Positions 17,146 through 26,207 of a stretch of 64,000 nucleotides of DNA are shown piece after piece. A model generated the notes under the pieces. The model was not told the origin of the DNA and did no database searches. It saw only the letters and a list, made by a program, of their open reading frames with translations. Position numbers and translations under genes: made by a program. Position 1 is the first letter of the stretch; every line of letters starts with the position of its first letter. Origin of the DNA: Sporosarcina ureae. GTDB lineage: Bacteria > Bacillota > Bacilli > Bacillales_A > Planococcaceae. The stretch covers positions 1 to 64,000 of the forward strand of contig NZ_JARIEA010000008.1 of assembly GCF_029267015.1 (NCBI RefSeq). Reading direction: 5' to 3'.

Positions 17146-18111
17146 CTAACCACGAACCTGATGATTAGGCTCTTCCCCTAGCGCAAACGCAAGCAATGCA
17201 TCCACGTTCAACTTCATCATTGCCTTGCGCGTCTTCACTGTTGCACTTCCAATATGCGGTAACACCGTCAAGTTTGGCAACGTCAACAACGGATGGTCGA
17301 GCGGAACAGGCTCCGTCTCAAACACATCTAGCCCTGCCGCATGAATCTTCTTCGTGCGGAGCGCATCAAACAATGCATCTTCATCCACAATCCCGCCGCG
17401 CGCCACATTAATCAAAATCCCAGTCTCCTTCATCAGAGACAGCTCTTGCTCACCAATCATCCCCTTCGTCTCTTCACTATACGGCACCAAAATTAACACG
17501 TAATCAGAAGACGCCAGCAAATCTGGAAGCTCGGCATAGCGACAGCCGTACATATCCTCCACTTCAGACTTACGGGTACGATTATGATAGAGCACGTCCA
17601 TATCGAAACCTTTCGCGCGTCGCATCACCGCTTCACCGATCCGGCCCATACCGACGATACCGAGAGTGGCACCGTGAATATCCATACCTGTGAAACCTAG
17701 AGGCTCCCATGATGTCCATCGTCCTTCACGCAACGTGTTTTCTGCTCCAATTAAATCGCGGCCCGTCGCCATGAGTAATGCAAAAGCCAAATCTGCAGTC
17801 GTTTCAGTCAGTACGTCTGGCGTATTCGTCACGATAATATCGCGCGCCTGCGCCTCTTGTACATCGATATGATTATATCCGACCGCCATGTTGACGATCA
17901 GTTTCAATTTCGGTGCCGCGTCAAACACTTCTTTATCGATTTGATCGGAAATGACGACCCACAGCGCGTCTACGTCAGCCACTTCTTTCAACAACACGTC
18001 CCGCGGTACCGGTTCGCTCGTTGACTCCCACATTCGCACGTCGTACTTTTCACGAACAGGCGCAACTACGTCTTCTGGCATCTCGCGGCAAATATATACT
18101 ACTGGTTTCAT
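17146..18111 (-). CDS. D-2-hydroxyacid dehydrogenase (glyoxylate/hydroxypyruvate reductase type)
   Basis: A 321-residue NAD(P)-dependent enzyme. The Rossmann motif GIVGMGRIG and the catalytic set Arg (NVARGGIVDEDAL), Glu (ETEPVP) and His (LPHIGSAT) are all present, as is the VGYNHID substrate loop of the D-glycerate dehydrogenase/glyoxylate reductase subgroup. AAAGGAGCG, which overlaps the moaA stop codon, lies seven bases before ATG 18111; the start seven codons earlier is rejected. It is the last gene of the molybdenum cofactor operon, an unusual partner with no known role in that pathway. A glycerate kinase is encoded 26 kb away. Confidence 0.88.
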   Translation of the reverse strand: MKPVVYICREMPEDVVAPVREKYDVRMWESTSEPVPRDVLLKEVADVDALWVVISDQIDKEVFDAAPKLKLIVNMAVGYNHIDVQEAQARDIIVTNTPDVLTETTADLAFALLMATGRDLIGAENTLREGRWTSWEPLGFTGMDIHGATLGIVGMGRIGEAVMRRAKGFDMDVLYHNRTRKSEVEDMYGCRYAELPDLLASSDYVLILVPYSEETKGMIGEQELSLMKETGILINVARGGIVDEDALFDALRTKKIHAAGLDVFETEPVPLDHPLLTLPNLTVLPHIGSATVKTRKAMMKLNVDALLAFALGEEPNHQVRG

Positions 18112-18124
18112 GGACAACGCTCCT

Positions 18125-19135
18125 TTAACCACCGATATAGTTCATATTGATCTTCTTGCGGTTCTTCACAGTCTGTTCCGTACGTTCGTCAGAGTAGCGA
18201 TCTTTACGACCTCTCCAGACGTTCGCGATCTCTTCAAACAATTCCTCATCTGTTTTACCTGAGCGAATTAATTCCCGTAGATCAAAGCCGTCTGATGCGA
18301 ACAGACACGTATACAATTTCCCTTCAGACGATAGACGAGAACGTGTACAAGTGGAGCAAAACGACTCTGAAACCGATGTGATGAATCCAACTTGTGCATC
18401 TGTTCCTGTATAGCGATAGCGTTTTGCCACTTCGCCATAATAGTCTTCTTCTGCAGGCTCCATATCGAATTCAGCAGCCAGCATGTCGTAAATTTCTTTC
18501 TTCGTGACCACTTTTTCAAAGCTCCAGCCATTGTCATTTCCGACGTCCATGAACTCGATGTAGCGCAACGTAATATTGCGTTCTTTAAAATATTTAGCCA
18601 TCGGGAGGATTTCACTTTCATTAACGCCTTTTTGTACAACCATATTTACTTTGATCGTGAAGCCGATGTCCTGCGCTTTTTGAATGTTTTTGAGAACGAG
18701 ATCAGGTGAAATGCCACGGCCATTGATCTGCCCGAACAGTTCTGGGTCAAGTGCATCCAAACTGATGTTTAGCCGGCGCAATCCCGCGTCATAAAGCGGT
18801 TGCGCATATTGACCGAGCAGTACTGCGTTCGTTGTAAGTCCGATGTCTTCGATCCCTTCGATGTCGTGAAGCTTCTGTATCAACTCGGGTAAATTCCGGC
18901 GCATTAGCGGTTCCCCGCCCGTCAATCGAAGTTTCTTCACACCTAGCTTCGCAAAAATCCGAGCCAAACGTTCCAATTCTTCAAATGACAATAATTCATT
19001 CTTCGCAAGGAATAAAAAGTCATCCCCGAAGATCTCTTTTGGCATGCAATATGTGCAACGAAAATTACAACGGTCCGTCACGGAAATACGCAAATCACGG
19101 ATCGGTCGTCCGAGTTGATCTACAATGGCATTCAT
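18125..19135 (-). CDS. moaA: GTP 3',8-cyclase MoaA (molybdenum cofactor step 1)
   Basis: A 336-residue radical SAM enzyme that, with MoaC, turns GTP into cyclic pyranopterin monophosphate. The radical SAM cluster is C23-x3-C27-x2-C30 (CNFRCTYC), followed by LTGGEPLMR. The C-terminal [4Fe-4S] ligands appear as [19 protein letters not shown], and the protein ends in the GG needed for activity. Two ATGs are possible: 19144, which overlaps the mobA stop as ATGA, and 19135, which is nine bases from AAGGGG and is preferred. Part of a tightly overlapping operon. Confidence 0.95.
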   Translation of the reverse strand: MNAIVDQLGRPIRDLRISVTDRCNFRCTYCMPKEIFGDDFLFLAKNELLSFEELERLARIFAKLGVKKLRLTGGEPLMRRNLPELIQKLHDIEGIEDIGLTTNAVLLGQYAQPLYDAGLRRLNISLDALDPELFGQINGRGISPDLVLKNIQKAQDIGFTIKVNMVVQKGVNESEILPMAKYFKERNITLRYIEFMDVGNDNGWSFEKVVTKKEIYDMLAAEFDMEPAEEDYYGEVAKRYRYTGTDAQVGFITSVSESFCSTCTRSRLSSEGKLYTCLFASDGFDLRELIRSGKTDEELFEEIANVWRGRKDRYSDERTEQTVKNRKKINMNYIGG

Positions 19136-19140
19136 CTTCT

Positions 19141-19710
19141 TCATCCCCTTTCCAGTTCACATGGCGTGTTGACATTTTTAAAAGCAATTTCTGGAGTATC
19201 CGTCAATAAGGCTCCTTCAATCCACTGACCTTCATGTTGCGACTGGACATGCATTACACGACGGTTATCGTCTAGTAACGCTTGTCTGATCGACGTTTTC
19301 ACATTCGCACTCCAAATTGAAACGAGCGGATGTCGTTTCCCGTCGACTGTGACTGCAGAAATATCCCCTACGTGTAATTCAAGCAACTTTCCTATCACAC
19401 CGGCCACGATAAACGGCATGTCACATGGCAGCACGACGTATCGGTCTGCTTCCACCTTATCCATCGCGGATAAAATGCCTGCCAGCGGTCCCATCCCTGC
19501 AAATGTTTCGAGATCCGTCGTAACGTGAACCGTATCCGGAAAACACCTCACAAATTCCGATCGCGCTACTACCACGATTTCATCACAAAATGGACGTAAC
19601 GCATCGAGCGAATAATGATAGAACTCGTGGCCTTCATGCGTCGCGAATGCTTTCGGTGAACCGAAACGTCTAGACTTTCCGCCTGCCAGTAGAATTCCTA
19701 CCGTTTTCAT
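19141..19710 (-). CDS. mobA: Molybdenum cofactor guanylyltransferase MobA
   Basis: A 189-residue nucleotidyltransferase. The N-terminal [16 protein letters not shown] is the GTP-binding signature of MobA, and VLPCDMPF carries the metal-binding aspartate. It attaches GMP to molybdopterin to form the bis-MGD cofactor needed by the NarG nitrate reductase encoded nearby. The ATG overlaps the moaD stop by four bases (ATGA). It is followed directly by moaA. Confidence 0.93.
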   Translation of the reverse strand: MKTVGILLAGGKSRRFGSPKAFATHEGHEFYHYSLDALRPFCDEIVVVARSEFVRCFPDTVHVTTDLETFAGMGPLAGILSAMDKVEADRYVVLPCDMPFIVAGVIGKLLELHVGDISAVTVDGKRHPLVSIWSANVKTSIRQALLDDNRRVMHVQSQHEGQWIEGALLTDTPEIAFKNVNTPCELERG

Positions 19711-19940
19711 CCGCCACTCACTGGTGGAATGAACGCGCAGACATCTCCTGATTGAATAACATCTTCTTTCAAAGCGTATTCTTCATTCACCGCGACATGG
19801 ATGGTCTCTTTACCAAATCCCGGATACGTTTCTTCTGCCCAGTTAAGCAATTCTTCCACCGTCAAAGGTGCACGATCCAAAGACTCTTCCCCTTTACCTG
19901 TCAACTCACGTAATCTAGCAAAGTAATGAACTGTAATCAT
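19707..19940 (-). CDS. moaD: Molybdopterin synthase small subunit MoaD
   Basis: A 77-residue ubiquitin-like sulfur carrier. It begins MITVHYFARLRELTGK and ends PPVSGG; the terminal Gly-Gly is thiocarboxylated after activation by MoeB. The ATG at 19940 overlaps the moaE stop as ATGA; the longer open frame upstream lies inside moaE. It partners MoaE in molybdopterin synthase. Confidence 0.93.
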   Translation of the reverse strand: MITVHYFARLRELTGKGEESLDRAPLTVEELLNWAEETYPGFGKETIHVAVNEEYALKEDVIQSGDVCAFIPPVSGG

Positions 19941-20383
19941 TGTGATTCGCTTCCTTTCTTCGGATATTTCTTCTGTGCACCGATCCATTCTTCACCGTCT
20001 TCCCAGATTTCCTTCTTCCAGATCGGCACGACTTCCTTGATGCGTTCAATCGCGTATTCATTCGCTTCATAAGCTTCCCTACGATGCGGAGACGAAACAG
20101 CTATAACTACAGCAATATCGGAAATCTTCAGCTCACCGATTCGATGCGCCATAGCGACTTGAACTCCCGGCCACTTCGCTTCCATCTCCGAACCGATTTC
20201 CGCCAGCTTCTTTTCCGCCATCGGTACATAGGCTTCGTACGCGAGGTATAATGTGCGAACACCGTGCGTCCATTCACGTACATGTCCCGTGAACACCGTC
20301 ACGGCGCCCGCTGCAGGATGCAAAACTAGATCACTGTATTTCTGCACGTCAATCGGCGTGTCTATGATTTCATAACGTTTCAT
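19937..20383 (-). CDS. moaE: Molybdopterin synthase catalytic subunit MoaE
   Basis: A 148-residue MoaE. Motifs include FTGHVRE near residue 36, AYVPMAEKKL, AMAHRIGELKISD, and AVSSPHRREAYEANEYAIERIKEVVPIWKKE with the catalytic lysines near the C-terminus. It inserts two sulfurs from MoaD into cyclic pyranopterin. ATG 20383 overlaps the mobB stop as ATGA, with GGAGGCGAG before it; the track's start six codons earlier is rejected. Confidence 0.94.
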   Translation of the reverse strand: MKRYEIIDTPIDVQKYSDLVLHPAAGAVTVFTGHVREWTHGVRTLYLAYEAYVPMAEKKLAEIGSEMEAKWPGVQVAMAHRIGELKISDIAVVIAVSSPHRREAYEANEYAIERIKEVVPIWKKEIWEDGEEWIGAQKKYPKKGSESQ

Positions 20384-20850
20384 TCTCTCGCCTCCACCCA
20401 TTGTTGCAACCAGTCGTCGAGTCGTGTGATATCTTCGAACAACTCAGCTGTTTTCACCGTCCGAATGATTCCAGGCAACGATTCCAACTCTTCCCGTTCC
20501 TCTTCATTTCGGATGAGCACCACTTTCTCACCAGCTTCTTTTTTATAGCCTTCTATTAATAAAACATCCGGCTCACCTAACGCAGCCAATGCCTTTAGTT
20601 GTTCAAATGAATGTTCTTTATTTTGTATCAATTGTATCATATCGCCGCCAGCGACAAGGGTGGAGACAGCTCCAGAATCAAGAAATTGCATCGTGTCCGT
20701 ATGTGCTGGAGGTAGTTCTGGTGTGCCTCCATGGCCATGATGTTTTAGTACGGCCACTTCGAAACCAGCGCGATTGAGCACGGTAATCCAATGGGAAACA
20801 AGCGTCGTTTTTCCGCTGTTCTTGAAGCCAACAACGTGTAGCGTCTTCAC
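20380..20850 (-). CDS. mobB: Molybdopterin-guanine dinucleotide biosynthesis adaptor MobB
   Basis: A 156-residue P-loop GTPase; the Walker A GFKNSGKTT lies at residues 8-16, and LKHHGHGG and LIEGYKKE are MobB motifs. It is thought to help MobA form bis-MGD. A GTG at 20850 overlaps the moeA stop as GTGA and gives the usual short N-terminus; another GTG at 20862 is possible. The gene is in the overlapping moeA-mobB-moaE-moaD-mobA-moaA run. Confidence 0.9.
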   Translation of the reverse strand: MKTLHVVGFKNSGKTTLVSHWITVLNRAGFEVAVLKHHGHGGTPELPPAHTDTMQFLDSGAVSTLVAGGDMIQLIQNKEHSFEQLKALAALGEPDVLLIEGYKKEAGEKVVLIRNEEEREELESLPGIIRTVKTAELFEDITRLDDWLQQWVEARE

Positions 20851-22103
20851 AGTTCCCAACACTCCGCGCCTTGCTCCGTTCCTAGCAGCAATACATCCAC
20901 CGACATGCCTTTTTCAAAGCCGCGAGTCCCACTTGGTAAAACGATGATGCAGTTACCACGCGCGATCGAAGACACGGCGCTAGATTTATTGAAACCAGCG
21001 GGCGTGGCAATGATTCCTTCATTCGTCATCGACCAGCTTGCACGAACGAAACGAGTGAATGGATTGGCTTTCTTGAAATCATCTCCCAGTTTCGCTTGAA
21101 TGCGTGGCATGTAAGGCGCTGTGCAGCCCATCATTGATAAGATAGCCGGACGCGTAAACAGCTCAAATCCAGTGAAGCATGCGGAAGGATTGCCGGACAG
21201 GCCAAACAATAGTTTATTCCCAAGCACTGCCACCGTCGTCACGCTTCCCGGTCGCATTGCCACTTTATTGAACAACACTTCTGCCCCGAGACTTTCATAT
21301 ATTTTTGGCAAGTAATCATAATCCCCAACTGACACGCCCCCCGTCGTAATGAGGAGGTCCGTTTCTTCCAGCGCTTTCTTGACGATTTCAGTACATGCAC
21401 TTAAGTCATCTTCCATCATGCCATATGATTTATAATCAATCCCTATCCGCGTCAACTGCGCATTGATCATCGGTCCGTTCGAATTGCGGATCTTGCCAGG
21501 TTCCAGTTCATCCGTAACACGCAGCAATTCCGTACCCGTCGAGAGCACTCCGGCAATTGGACGTTTCGCGACGCATACTTCGGCATAGCCAAACGTCGCA
21601 AGCAACGCAATCGTTCCTGGGTGAATAATCGTTCCTGCTTCGATCAGCGTCTCACCTTGTCTCATATCTTCACCTTGACGTGAAATATTCTCGCCCGTTT
21701 CAAACGGCTTGCGCAGCGTAAAACCTCCCTCATTCTCTACCGTTTGCTCAAGCATTACGACTGCGTCTGCTTGTTCAGGAATGAGAGCACCTGTCATAAT
21801 ACGGAACGACTCACCACGCTCAAGTGGACGATCCGCCACATGTCCCGCACCGATTTCTCCGATGACGTGAAATGCTTTGCGATCAGTACCTGATGCTCCT
21901 GCTGAATCTTCCGCACGAATCGCAAAACCATCATACGGCGAGCGATCAAAAGGCGGTACGTCGTGTTTTGCTATGATGGGCGCGGCCAACACACGTCCAT
22001 ATGTATCTTCTAACGGCAAGGTCTCCGTCCCCAACTTATGTACATTGTTCATCACTCGTTCTACAGCTTCCGCCACTTGAATAGGTTTTCGAATTTCTAC
22101 CAC
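20847..22103 (-). CDS. moeA: Molybdopterin molybdenumtransferase MoeA
   Basis: A 418-residue MoeA that inserts molybdate into adenylated molybdopterin. Motifs in order are [66 protein letters not shown] and [15 protein letters not shown], all typical of the family. The GTG at 22103 lies six bases from AGGAG; the ATG at 22109 touches that site. It is the first gene of the minus-strand operon and is divergent from moaC, with 66 bases between the starts. Confidence 0.94.
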   Translation of the reverse strand: MVEIRKPIQVAEAVERVMNNVHKLGTETLPLEDTYGRVLAAPIIAKHDVPPFDRSPYDGFAIRAEDSAGASGTDRKAFHVIGEIGAGHVADRPLERGESFRIMTGALIPEQADAVVMLEQTVENEGGFTLRKPFETGENISRQGEDMRQGETLIEAGTIIHPGTIALLATFGYAEVCVAKRPIAGVLSTGTELLRVTDELEPGKIRNSNGPMINAQLTRIGIDYKSYGMMEDDLSACTEIVKKALEETDLLITTGGVSVGDYDYLPKIYESLGAEVLFNKVAMRPGSVTTVAVLGNKLLFGLSGNPSACFTGFELFTRPAILSMMGCTAPYMPRIQAKLGDDFKKANPFTRFVRASWSMTNEGIIATPAGFNKSSAVSSIARGNCIIVLPSGTRGFEKGMSVDVLLLGTEQGAECWEL

Positions 22104-22169
22104 GTACATCTCCTACTTTCTTTTGGTATACTAATGAGTACAATGAAACGAAATGAAAGGATGATCAAC

Positions 22170-22661
22170 ATGTCCGAACTTACTCACTTCAACGAACAAG
22201 GCCGCGCCAAAATGGTCGACGTGTCCGAGAAAGAAACTACATTACGTACGGCGATTGCTACATCATCAATTATGGTTAACGCATCGATTCACGAGCAAAT
22301 CACCCATGGTACGAATAAAAAAGGAGACGTCTTCGCAGTTGCGCAAGTCGCCGCCATTATGGCCGCAAAAAACACGTCCAACATCATCCCCATGTGCCAT
22401 CCCCTTCCCTTAACGGGCGTGGATGTTAGATTCGATTGGGATATCGATAAAGAATCTTCCCACTATAATGTGCTTATTCAAGCCGAAGTCAAAACAAAAG
22501 GCGTCACCGGCGTCGAAATGGAAGCTTTGACTGCCGCTTCCGCCGCTGCATTGACCATTTATGATATGTGTAAAGCCGCTGGCAAGGATATGGTCATCGG
22601 ACCGACGATGCTGCAGCATAAGTCTGGTGGAAAAAATGGTGATTACCAACGCACGGAGTAA
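22170..22661 (+). CDS. moaC: Cyclic pyranopterin monophosphate synthase MoaC
   Basis: A 163-residue MoaC acting after MoaA. Motifs are [36 protein letters not shown] (the catalytic His-containing loop) and [30 protein letters not shown] 22170 follows GAAAGG; the longer open frame upstream overlaps the divergent moeA. A TATACT hexamer at about 22126 may be its -10. The stop codon is inside the stem of the terminator that follows, so the gene is monocistronic. Confidence 0.94.
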   Translation: MSELTHFNEQGRAKMVDVSEKETTLRTAIATSSIMVNASIHEQITHGTNKKGDVFAVAQVAAIMAAKNTSNIIPMCHPLPLTGVDVRFDWDIDKESSHYNVLIQAEVKTKGVTGVEMEALTAASAAALTIYDMCKAAGKDMVIGPTMLQHKSGGKNGDYQRTE

Positions 22662-22678
22662 ATTCCGTGCGTTTTTTT
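22649..22678 (+). terminator. Terminator of moaC, overlapping its stop codon
   Basis: Stem AACGCACGGA / TCCGTGCGTT with loop GTAAAT, then TTTTTT. The TAA stop of moaC lies in the loop. Confidence 0.93.
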
Positions 22679-22709
22679 GATTGAGTTGGGCGTGTTGGAG
22701 AGTGGTTGT

Positions 22710-23031
22710 GCTCAATGATGTGGCTTGAGTGCTCTATCTGGCTGCGTTTCCGCTCTATGCGGCACGTTGAGTGCTCTATCAAGTCGCGTGAACGCTCTAT
22801 GTGGTGCGATGAGTGCTCTATCAGGCCGCGTTTCCGCTCTATGTGGCACGTTGAGTGCTCTATCAGGCCGCGTTTCCGCTCTATGCCGCGCGATGAGTGC
22901 TCTATCAGGCCGCGTTTCCGCTCTATGTGGCGCGATGAGTGCTCTATCAGGCCACGTATCCGCTCTATCTAACACGCCAAACGCTCTATCAAGCCACGCA
23001 TCCGCTCTATCTAACACGCCAAACGCTCTAT
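22710..23031. repeat. Tandem array 1: 16 units of 21 bp with invariant GCTCTAT
   Basis: GCTCTAT occurs at 22731, 22752, 22773, 22794, 22815, 22836, 22857, 22878, 22899, 22920, 22941, 22962, 22983, 23004 and 23025, exactly every 21 bases; a degenerate first unit (GCTCAAT) is at 22710. Two spacer types mostly alternate: one beginning CAGGCCGCG and ending TTTCC, the other beginning GTGGC and ending TGAGT, giving a 42-bp super-period. The final heptamer shares a base with the moaB stop codon on the other strand. Because 21 is a multiple of 3, several frames stay open, but no ribosome site or start supports a protein. It fills the gap between the convergent moaC and moaB genes. Confidence 0.95.
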
Positions 23032-23552
23032 CAAGCCTCCAAGTGCTTCTCCAATTCATGCACGATATGTGGCAACTCGGGAATAATTAACTTATCCATC
23101 GCAAGCGTCACTGCCTTTGAAGAGCCCGGCAATAAAAACACCGCCTGCAAGCCGATTCCCCCAGCCGTCGCACGACTGAGTAACGCTTTCGATCCTACGT
23201 CTTCGGTATAACTTAAAAATCGGAACAACTCACCGAACCCGTCCAATGGCTTCGTGAAATAAGGTGACACGGTCTCTATCGTAATGTCCCGTGCGCCAAT
23301 GCCCGTGCCGCCCGTGAAGATCATGGCTTGAATCGATGAATCGGACGACCAAACGGATAACCGCTCTACGATACGCTCCGCTTCATCCGGACAAATTTCA
23401 TACGCTTTCACAGTATGTCCAGCTTCCACCAACTTTTCGCAAATCACTTTACCACTCTTGTCATCCGCTTTCGTCCGCGTATCACTGATCGTCAATACTG
23501 CGACTGCAATCGATTGATTACGCGCCTTCTGCGGCAAATGAGCCTCTTCCAT
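23031..23552 (-). CDS. moaB: Molybdopterin adenylyltransferase / MoaB family
   Basis: A 173-residue MoaB/Mog-type protein that adenylates molybdopterin before molybdenum insertion by MoeA. Motifs are VLTISDTRT, the MPT-binding IFTGGTGIGARDITIE, and DGFGELFRFLSY followed by SRATAGG. The ATG follows GGGGGAATGGGAA, which overlaps the end of moeB twelve bases upstream. The stop codon is the first base group of tandem array 1. It closes the long narG-to-moaB run. Confidence 0.92.
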   Translation of the reverse strand: MEEAHLPQKARNQSIAVAVLTISDTRTKADDKSGKVICEKLVEAGHTVKAYEICPDEAERIVERLSVWSSDSSIQAMIFTGGTGIGARDITIETVSPYFTKPLDGFGELFRFLSYTEDVGSKALLSRATAGGIGLQAVFLLPGSSKAVTLAMDKLIIPELPHIVHELEKHLEA

Positions 23553-23564
23553 TTCCCATTCCCC

Positions 23565-24584
23565 CTAGCCGAATAATGAATGATAGATTTTTCGTCCTTC
23601 TCGCATATCTTTCAATCCGTGAATCAACAGTCTGCCATTGCCGAATAAAATACAACGGTACCCTTCCGCCTGAAACTCCACGAAGAATGGTGTCTCTCGG
23701 AACGTGGATCCTAACTGCTTCGCGACTTTCACACCGTTTGCCACCGTCAGCTGACGTCCCGCGTCCGGTATGATTTGTACCGTATCACGTCCGCATAGTA
23801 CGGCATACTGTGTACCGGCTGCTTGATGCAGTGCCGGATACGTTGGATGATCCCCGCATGTCTCGCATTGCGGTTTTTTCATCCGACTGATTCCCGCTTC
23901 AACTGATGTATTGTTCCACACATCAAAATGCAGAAGTTTCGTGCGCATAGCCGACTCATTCCCCGTCAGCCATTTCATCGCTTCCGCACTTTGATGTGCA
24001 GCCGAAATCTGTACAGCGGGCGCAATTACCCCTACTGTATCACATGTTTCATTGACCGCTGGCATGACCGGTAGCAAACAGCGGAAACACGGTGTCTTGC
24101 TTGGAATGAAAGGAAAGACGCTGCCTGAACTGCTGACGACTGCACCGTAGACCCAAGGGATATTCAGTTTCCATGCGACGTCATTGATCAACAAACGCGT
24201 CTCGAAATTATCGGTTGCATCGAGTAAAATATCCGCGCCTACCGCGATTTCTTCGAGCAACGGTCCATCGATATGATCGAGCAACGTTATAATCTCCACA
24301 TCTTCACGAATAGCATGCAAACGTCGCTTTGCCGCGACCACTTTTGGTACACTGTTTTTCGCATCTGCTTCAACAAATAATTGTTGTCTCTGCAAATTCG
24401 ACGCTTCGACATAATCACGATCCGCAAGTGTAACTTTTCCAATTCCCGCACGTACAAGCGTCTCCGAAATGGAAGAGCCAAGCGCGCCACAGCCTATGAT
24501 GACTGCATGTGCGTCTGCTAGTTGTCTCTGTCCCGACATGCCAATTGGTTGAAATAACGTTTGCCTCGAATATCGATTTTCCAC
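23565..24584 (-). CDS. moeB: MoeB/ThiF-type adenylyltransferase (MoaD activation)
   Basis: A 339-residue E1-like enzyme. The nucleotide motif IIGCGALGSS lies near residue 35, with RDYVEASNLQRQ and the DATDNFETR loop. Zinc-binding pairs are CFRC (after SKTP) and CETC. It has the MoeB length with a short C-terminal extension (VQIIPDAGRQLTVANG onward, about 70 residues) that resembles a degenerate tail rather than a rhodanese. It should adenylate the MoaD C-terminus. The start is a GTG, 11 bases after AAAGGAAG. It lies 44 bases after the nitrate transporter gene. Confidence 0.9.
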   Translation of the reverse strand: MENRYSRQTLFQPIGMSGQRQLADAHAVIIGCGALGSSISETLVRAGIGKVTLADRDYVEASNLQRQQLFVEADAKNSVPKVVAAKRRLHAIREDVEIITLLDHIDGPLLEEIAVGADILLDATDNFETRLLINDVAWKLNIPWVYGAVVSSSGSVFPFIPSKTPCFRCLLPVMPAVNETCDTVGVIAPAVQISAAHQSAEAMKWLTGNESAMRTKLLHFDVWNNTSVEAGISRMKKPQCETCGDHPTYPALHQAAGTQYAVLCGRDTVQIIPDAGRQLTVANGVKVAKQLGSTFRETPFFVEFQAEGYRCILFGNGRLLIHGLKDMREGRKIYHSLFG

Positions 24585-24627
24585 TGGATCTACTTCCTTT
24601 CATTAAAACGAGAAGCGAGGCAACCGG

Positions 24628-26139
24628 TTATGACCGATTGCCTACGCTTGCTTCTGGACTAATATCGCTGAACGAACCAACGTAGCGAACGACGTCGCCT
24701 GTTCCATCTTTTACAGAACTGATAGATAGGAACTCTAAGTACTCTTCACCGTTCTTTTTCTTATTCCAAATCTCACCTTGCCATTCACCTTGTTGATCAA
24801 TCGTGCGCCACATGTCGTCGTAGTATTCTCGGTCGTGTCTGCCTGAGCTTAAGATATTCGGACTTTGACCAAGCACTTCCTCTTCACTATACCCTGTTAG
24901 TTTCGTAAATGCCGGATTGACCGAAACTATAAGTCCCTTTGAATTGGTCACGAGAATCCCTTGTCCTGTTGAATCAAATACTTCTTTAGACAAGCTTGTA
25001 CGATCCATGTAGTAAAGCCAGAAAGCCAATACGAGACTGACTAACGATACTTGCGAAAATGCCATGAAGCCAATTGAATACGAACCTGTCATCGAGAAAA
25101 TAGTTGCGAGTAGTAATGGAGGGAAAAATCCACCAAGACCACCCATCATTGATACTATTCCGTTCACAGTACCTGCTTGCTTACTGAAATACATCGGGAC
25201 TAGTTTAAAGATGACACCATTCCCGAGACCTGCAGCTGCCGCAATCATAATACTACCGACTGTGTACAGTCCGATACCTGGTGAAAATGCCAGTACGATA
25301 GATGAAATCGTCAAACCTGCGAAGCAACCCATCAATAAGAATAACGGTTGGAATTTATCACCTAACCAACCACCGACAGGGCGTAACAACGTCGCAACGA
25401 CGATGAAACCGGCTGTTCGAAGTCCCGCGTCTACCTTATCTAGCTCAAAGTAATTGACGAGGAAACTTGGCAAGAACACCGTAAACGCAACGAATGAACC
25501 GAATGTGATGAAATAGAACAACGAGAAGAACCATAATTTCTCGTTCTTATAGACACCTTTAATCTGTTCGACAATCGGTGCTTTCACTCGTACTTCCTTA
25601 CGGTCACCGAAGAAGAAATTCAACGCGATGAACGCAAGTAATAAAATCAAATACATTTTGACGGTCATGGACCAGCCGAACTTCATCGCGAGGACCGGTG
25701 CTGAAAACGTCGTGATCGCTGTTCCGATGTTCCCCATCCCGTAAATACCATTGACGAGTCCGTGCTTTTCCTTAGGATAGTACTTCGGTAGCGACGTAAC
25801 ACCAACAGAGAAAATCGCTCCCCCTATCCCAAGTAACGTTCCGCCGATCAAAAGTCCTGTCACTGTTGATGTTTCACTTATGTAGTAGACAGGAAATAGC
25901 AAGACGATGAAACTGATGAAAAACATCATACGCGCGCCATAGACGTTGGCGTAGTAGCCGAGCGGTATCCGCAATATGGAACCGAGTACTACAGGGATTG
26001 CTGTGATGATGGCCACACGCTCTGGTGGAATATTAATATCTTCGCTGATAAATGGCAGCAAGGAAGATATTAGAACCCACACCATGAAGCCGACAACTAG
26101 ATTTGCTGTTTGCAAAGGCAACTGAATCTTTTGTGTCAT
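24628..26139 (-). CDS. narT: NarT/NarK-type nitrate/nitrite transporter with C-terminal PAS domain
   Basis: A 503-residue fusion. Residues 1 to about 385 form a 12-helix major facilitator of the NarK/NarT type, with the nitrate signature visible as GNIGTAITTFSAPVLA and the second as GLGNGVIFKLVPMYF. Residues about 393-498 form a PAS domain: FDSTGQGILVTNSKGLIV, NPAFTKLTGYSEEEVLGQSP, then GEWQGEIWNKKKNGEEY and FSDIS. The staphylococcal NarT ends near residue 388, so the PAS is an addition. It lies between the hemerythrin gene and moeB, in the nitrate respiration cluster. The PAS might tune transport to redox or nitrate, or localise a partner; that is inference. Confidence 0.9.
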   Translation of the reverse strand: MTQKIQLPLQTANLVVGFMVWVLISSLLPFISEDINIPPERVAIITAIPVVLGSILRIPLGYYANVYGARMMFFISFIVLLFPVYYISETSTVTGLLIGGTLLGIGGAIFSVGVTSLPKYYPKEKHGLVNGIYGMGNIGTAITTFSAPVLAMKFGWSMTVKMYLILLLAFIALNFFFGDRKEVRVKAPIVEQIKGVYKNEKLWFFSLFYFITFGSFVAFTVFLPSFLVNYFELDKVDAGLRTAGFIVVATLLRPVGGWLGDKFQPLFLLMGCFAGLTISSIVLAFSPGIGLYTVGSIMIAAAAGLGNGVIFKLVPMYFSKQAGTVNGIVSMMGGLGGFFPPLLLATIFSMTGSYSIGFMAFSQVSLVSLVLAFWLYYMDRTSLSKEVFDSTGQGILVTNSKGLIVSVNPAFTKLTGYSEEEVLGQSPNILSSGRHDREYYDDMWRTIDQQGEWQGEIWNKKKNGEEYLEFLSISSVKDGTGDVVRYVGSFSDISPEASVGNRS

Positions 26140-26207
26140 AGGAATCCATCCAATCTAAAGTTAGTTGCAAAACTACCCACTTACTCTTTTATAAGGTTTT
26201 ACTTTTA

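Noticed and set aside
22710..23031. Reading array 1 as a CRISPR
   Set aside because: The conserved part is 7 bases, spacers are 14 bases and mostly repeated, and no cas gene is nearby.
22706..23090. Overlapping long open frames across array 1 on both strands
   Set aside because: They arise because a 21-base repeat without stops keeps frames open. No ribosome site or conserved start was found, and the reading frame of the heptamer differs between arrays.
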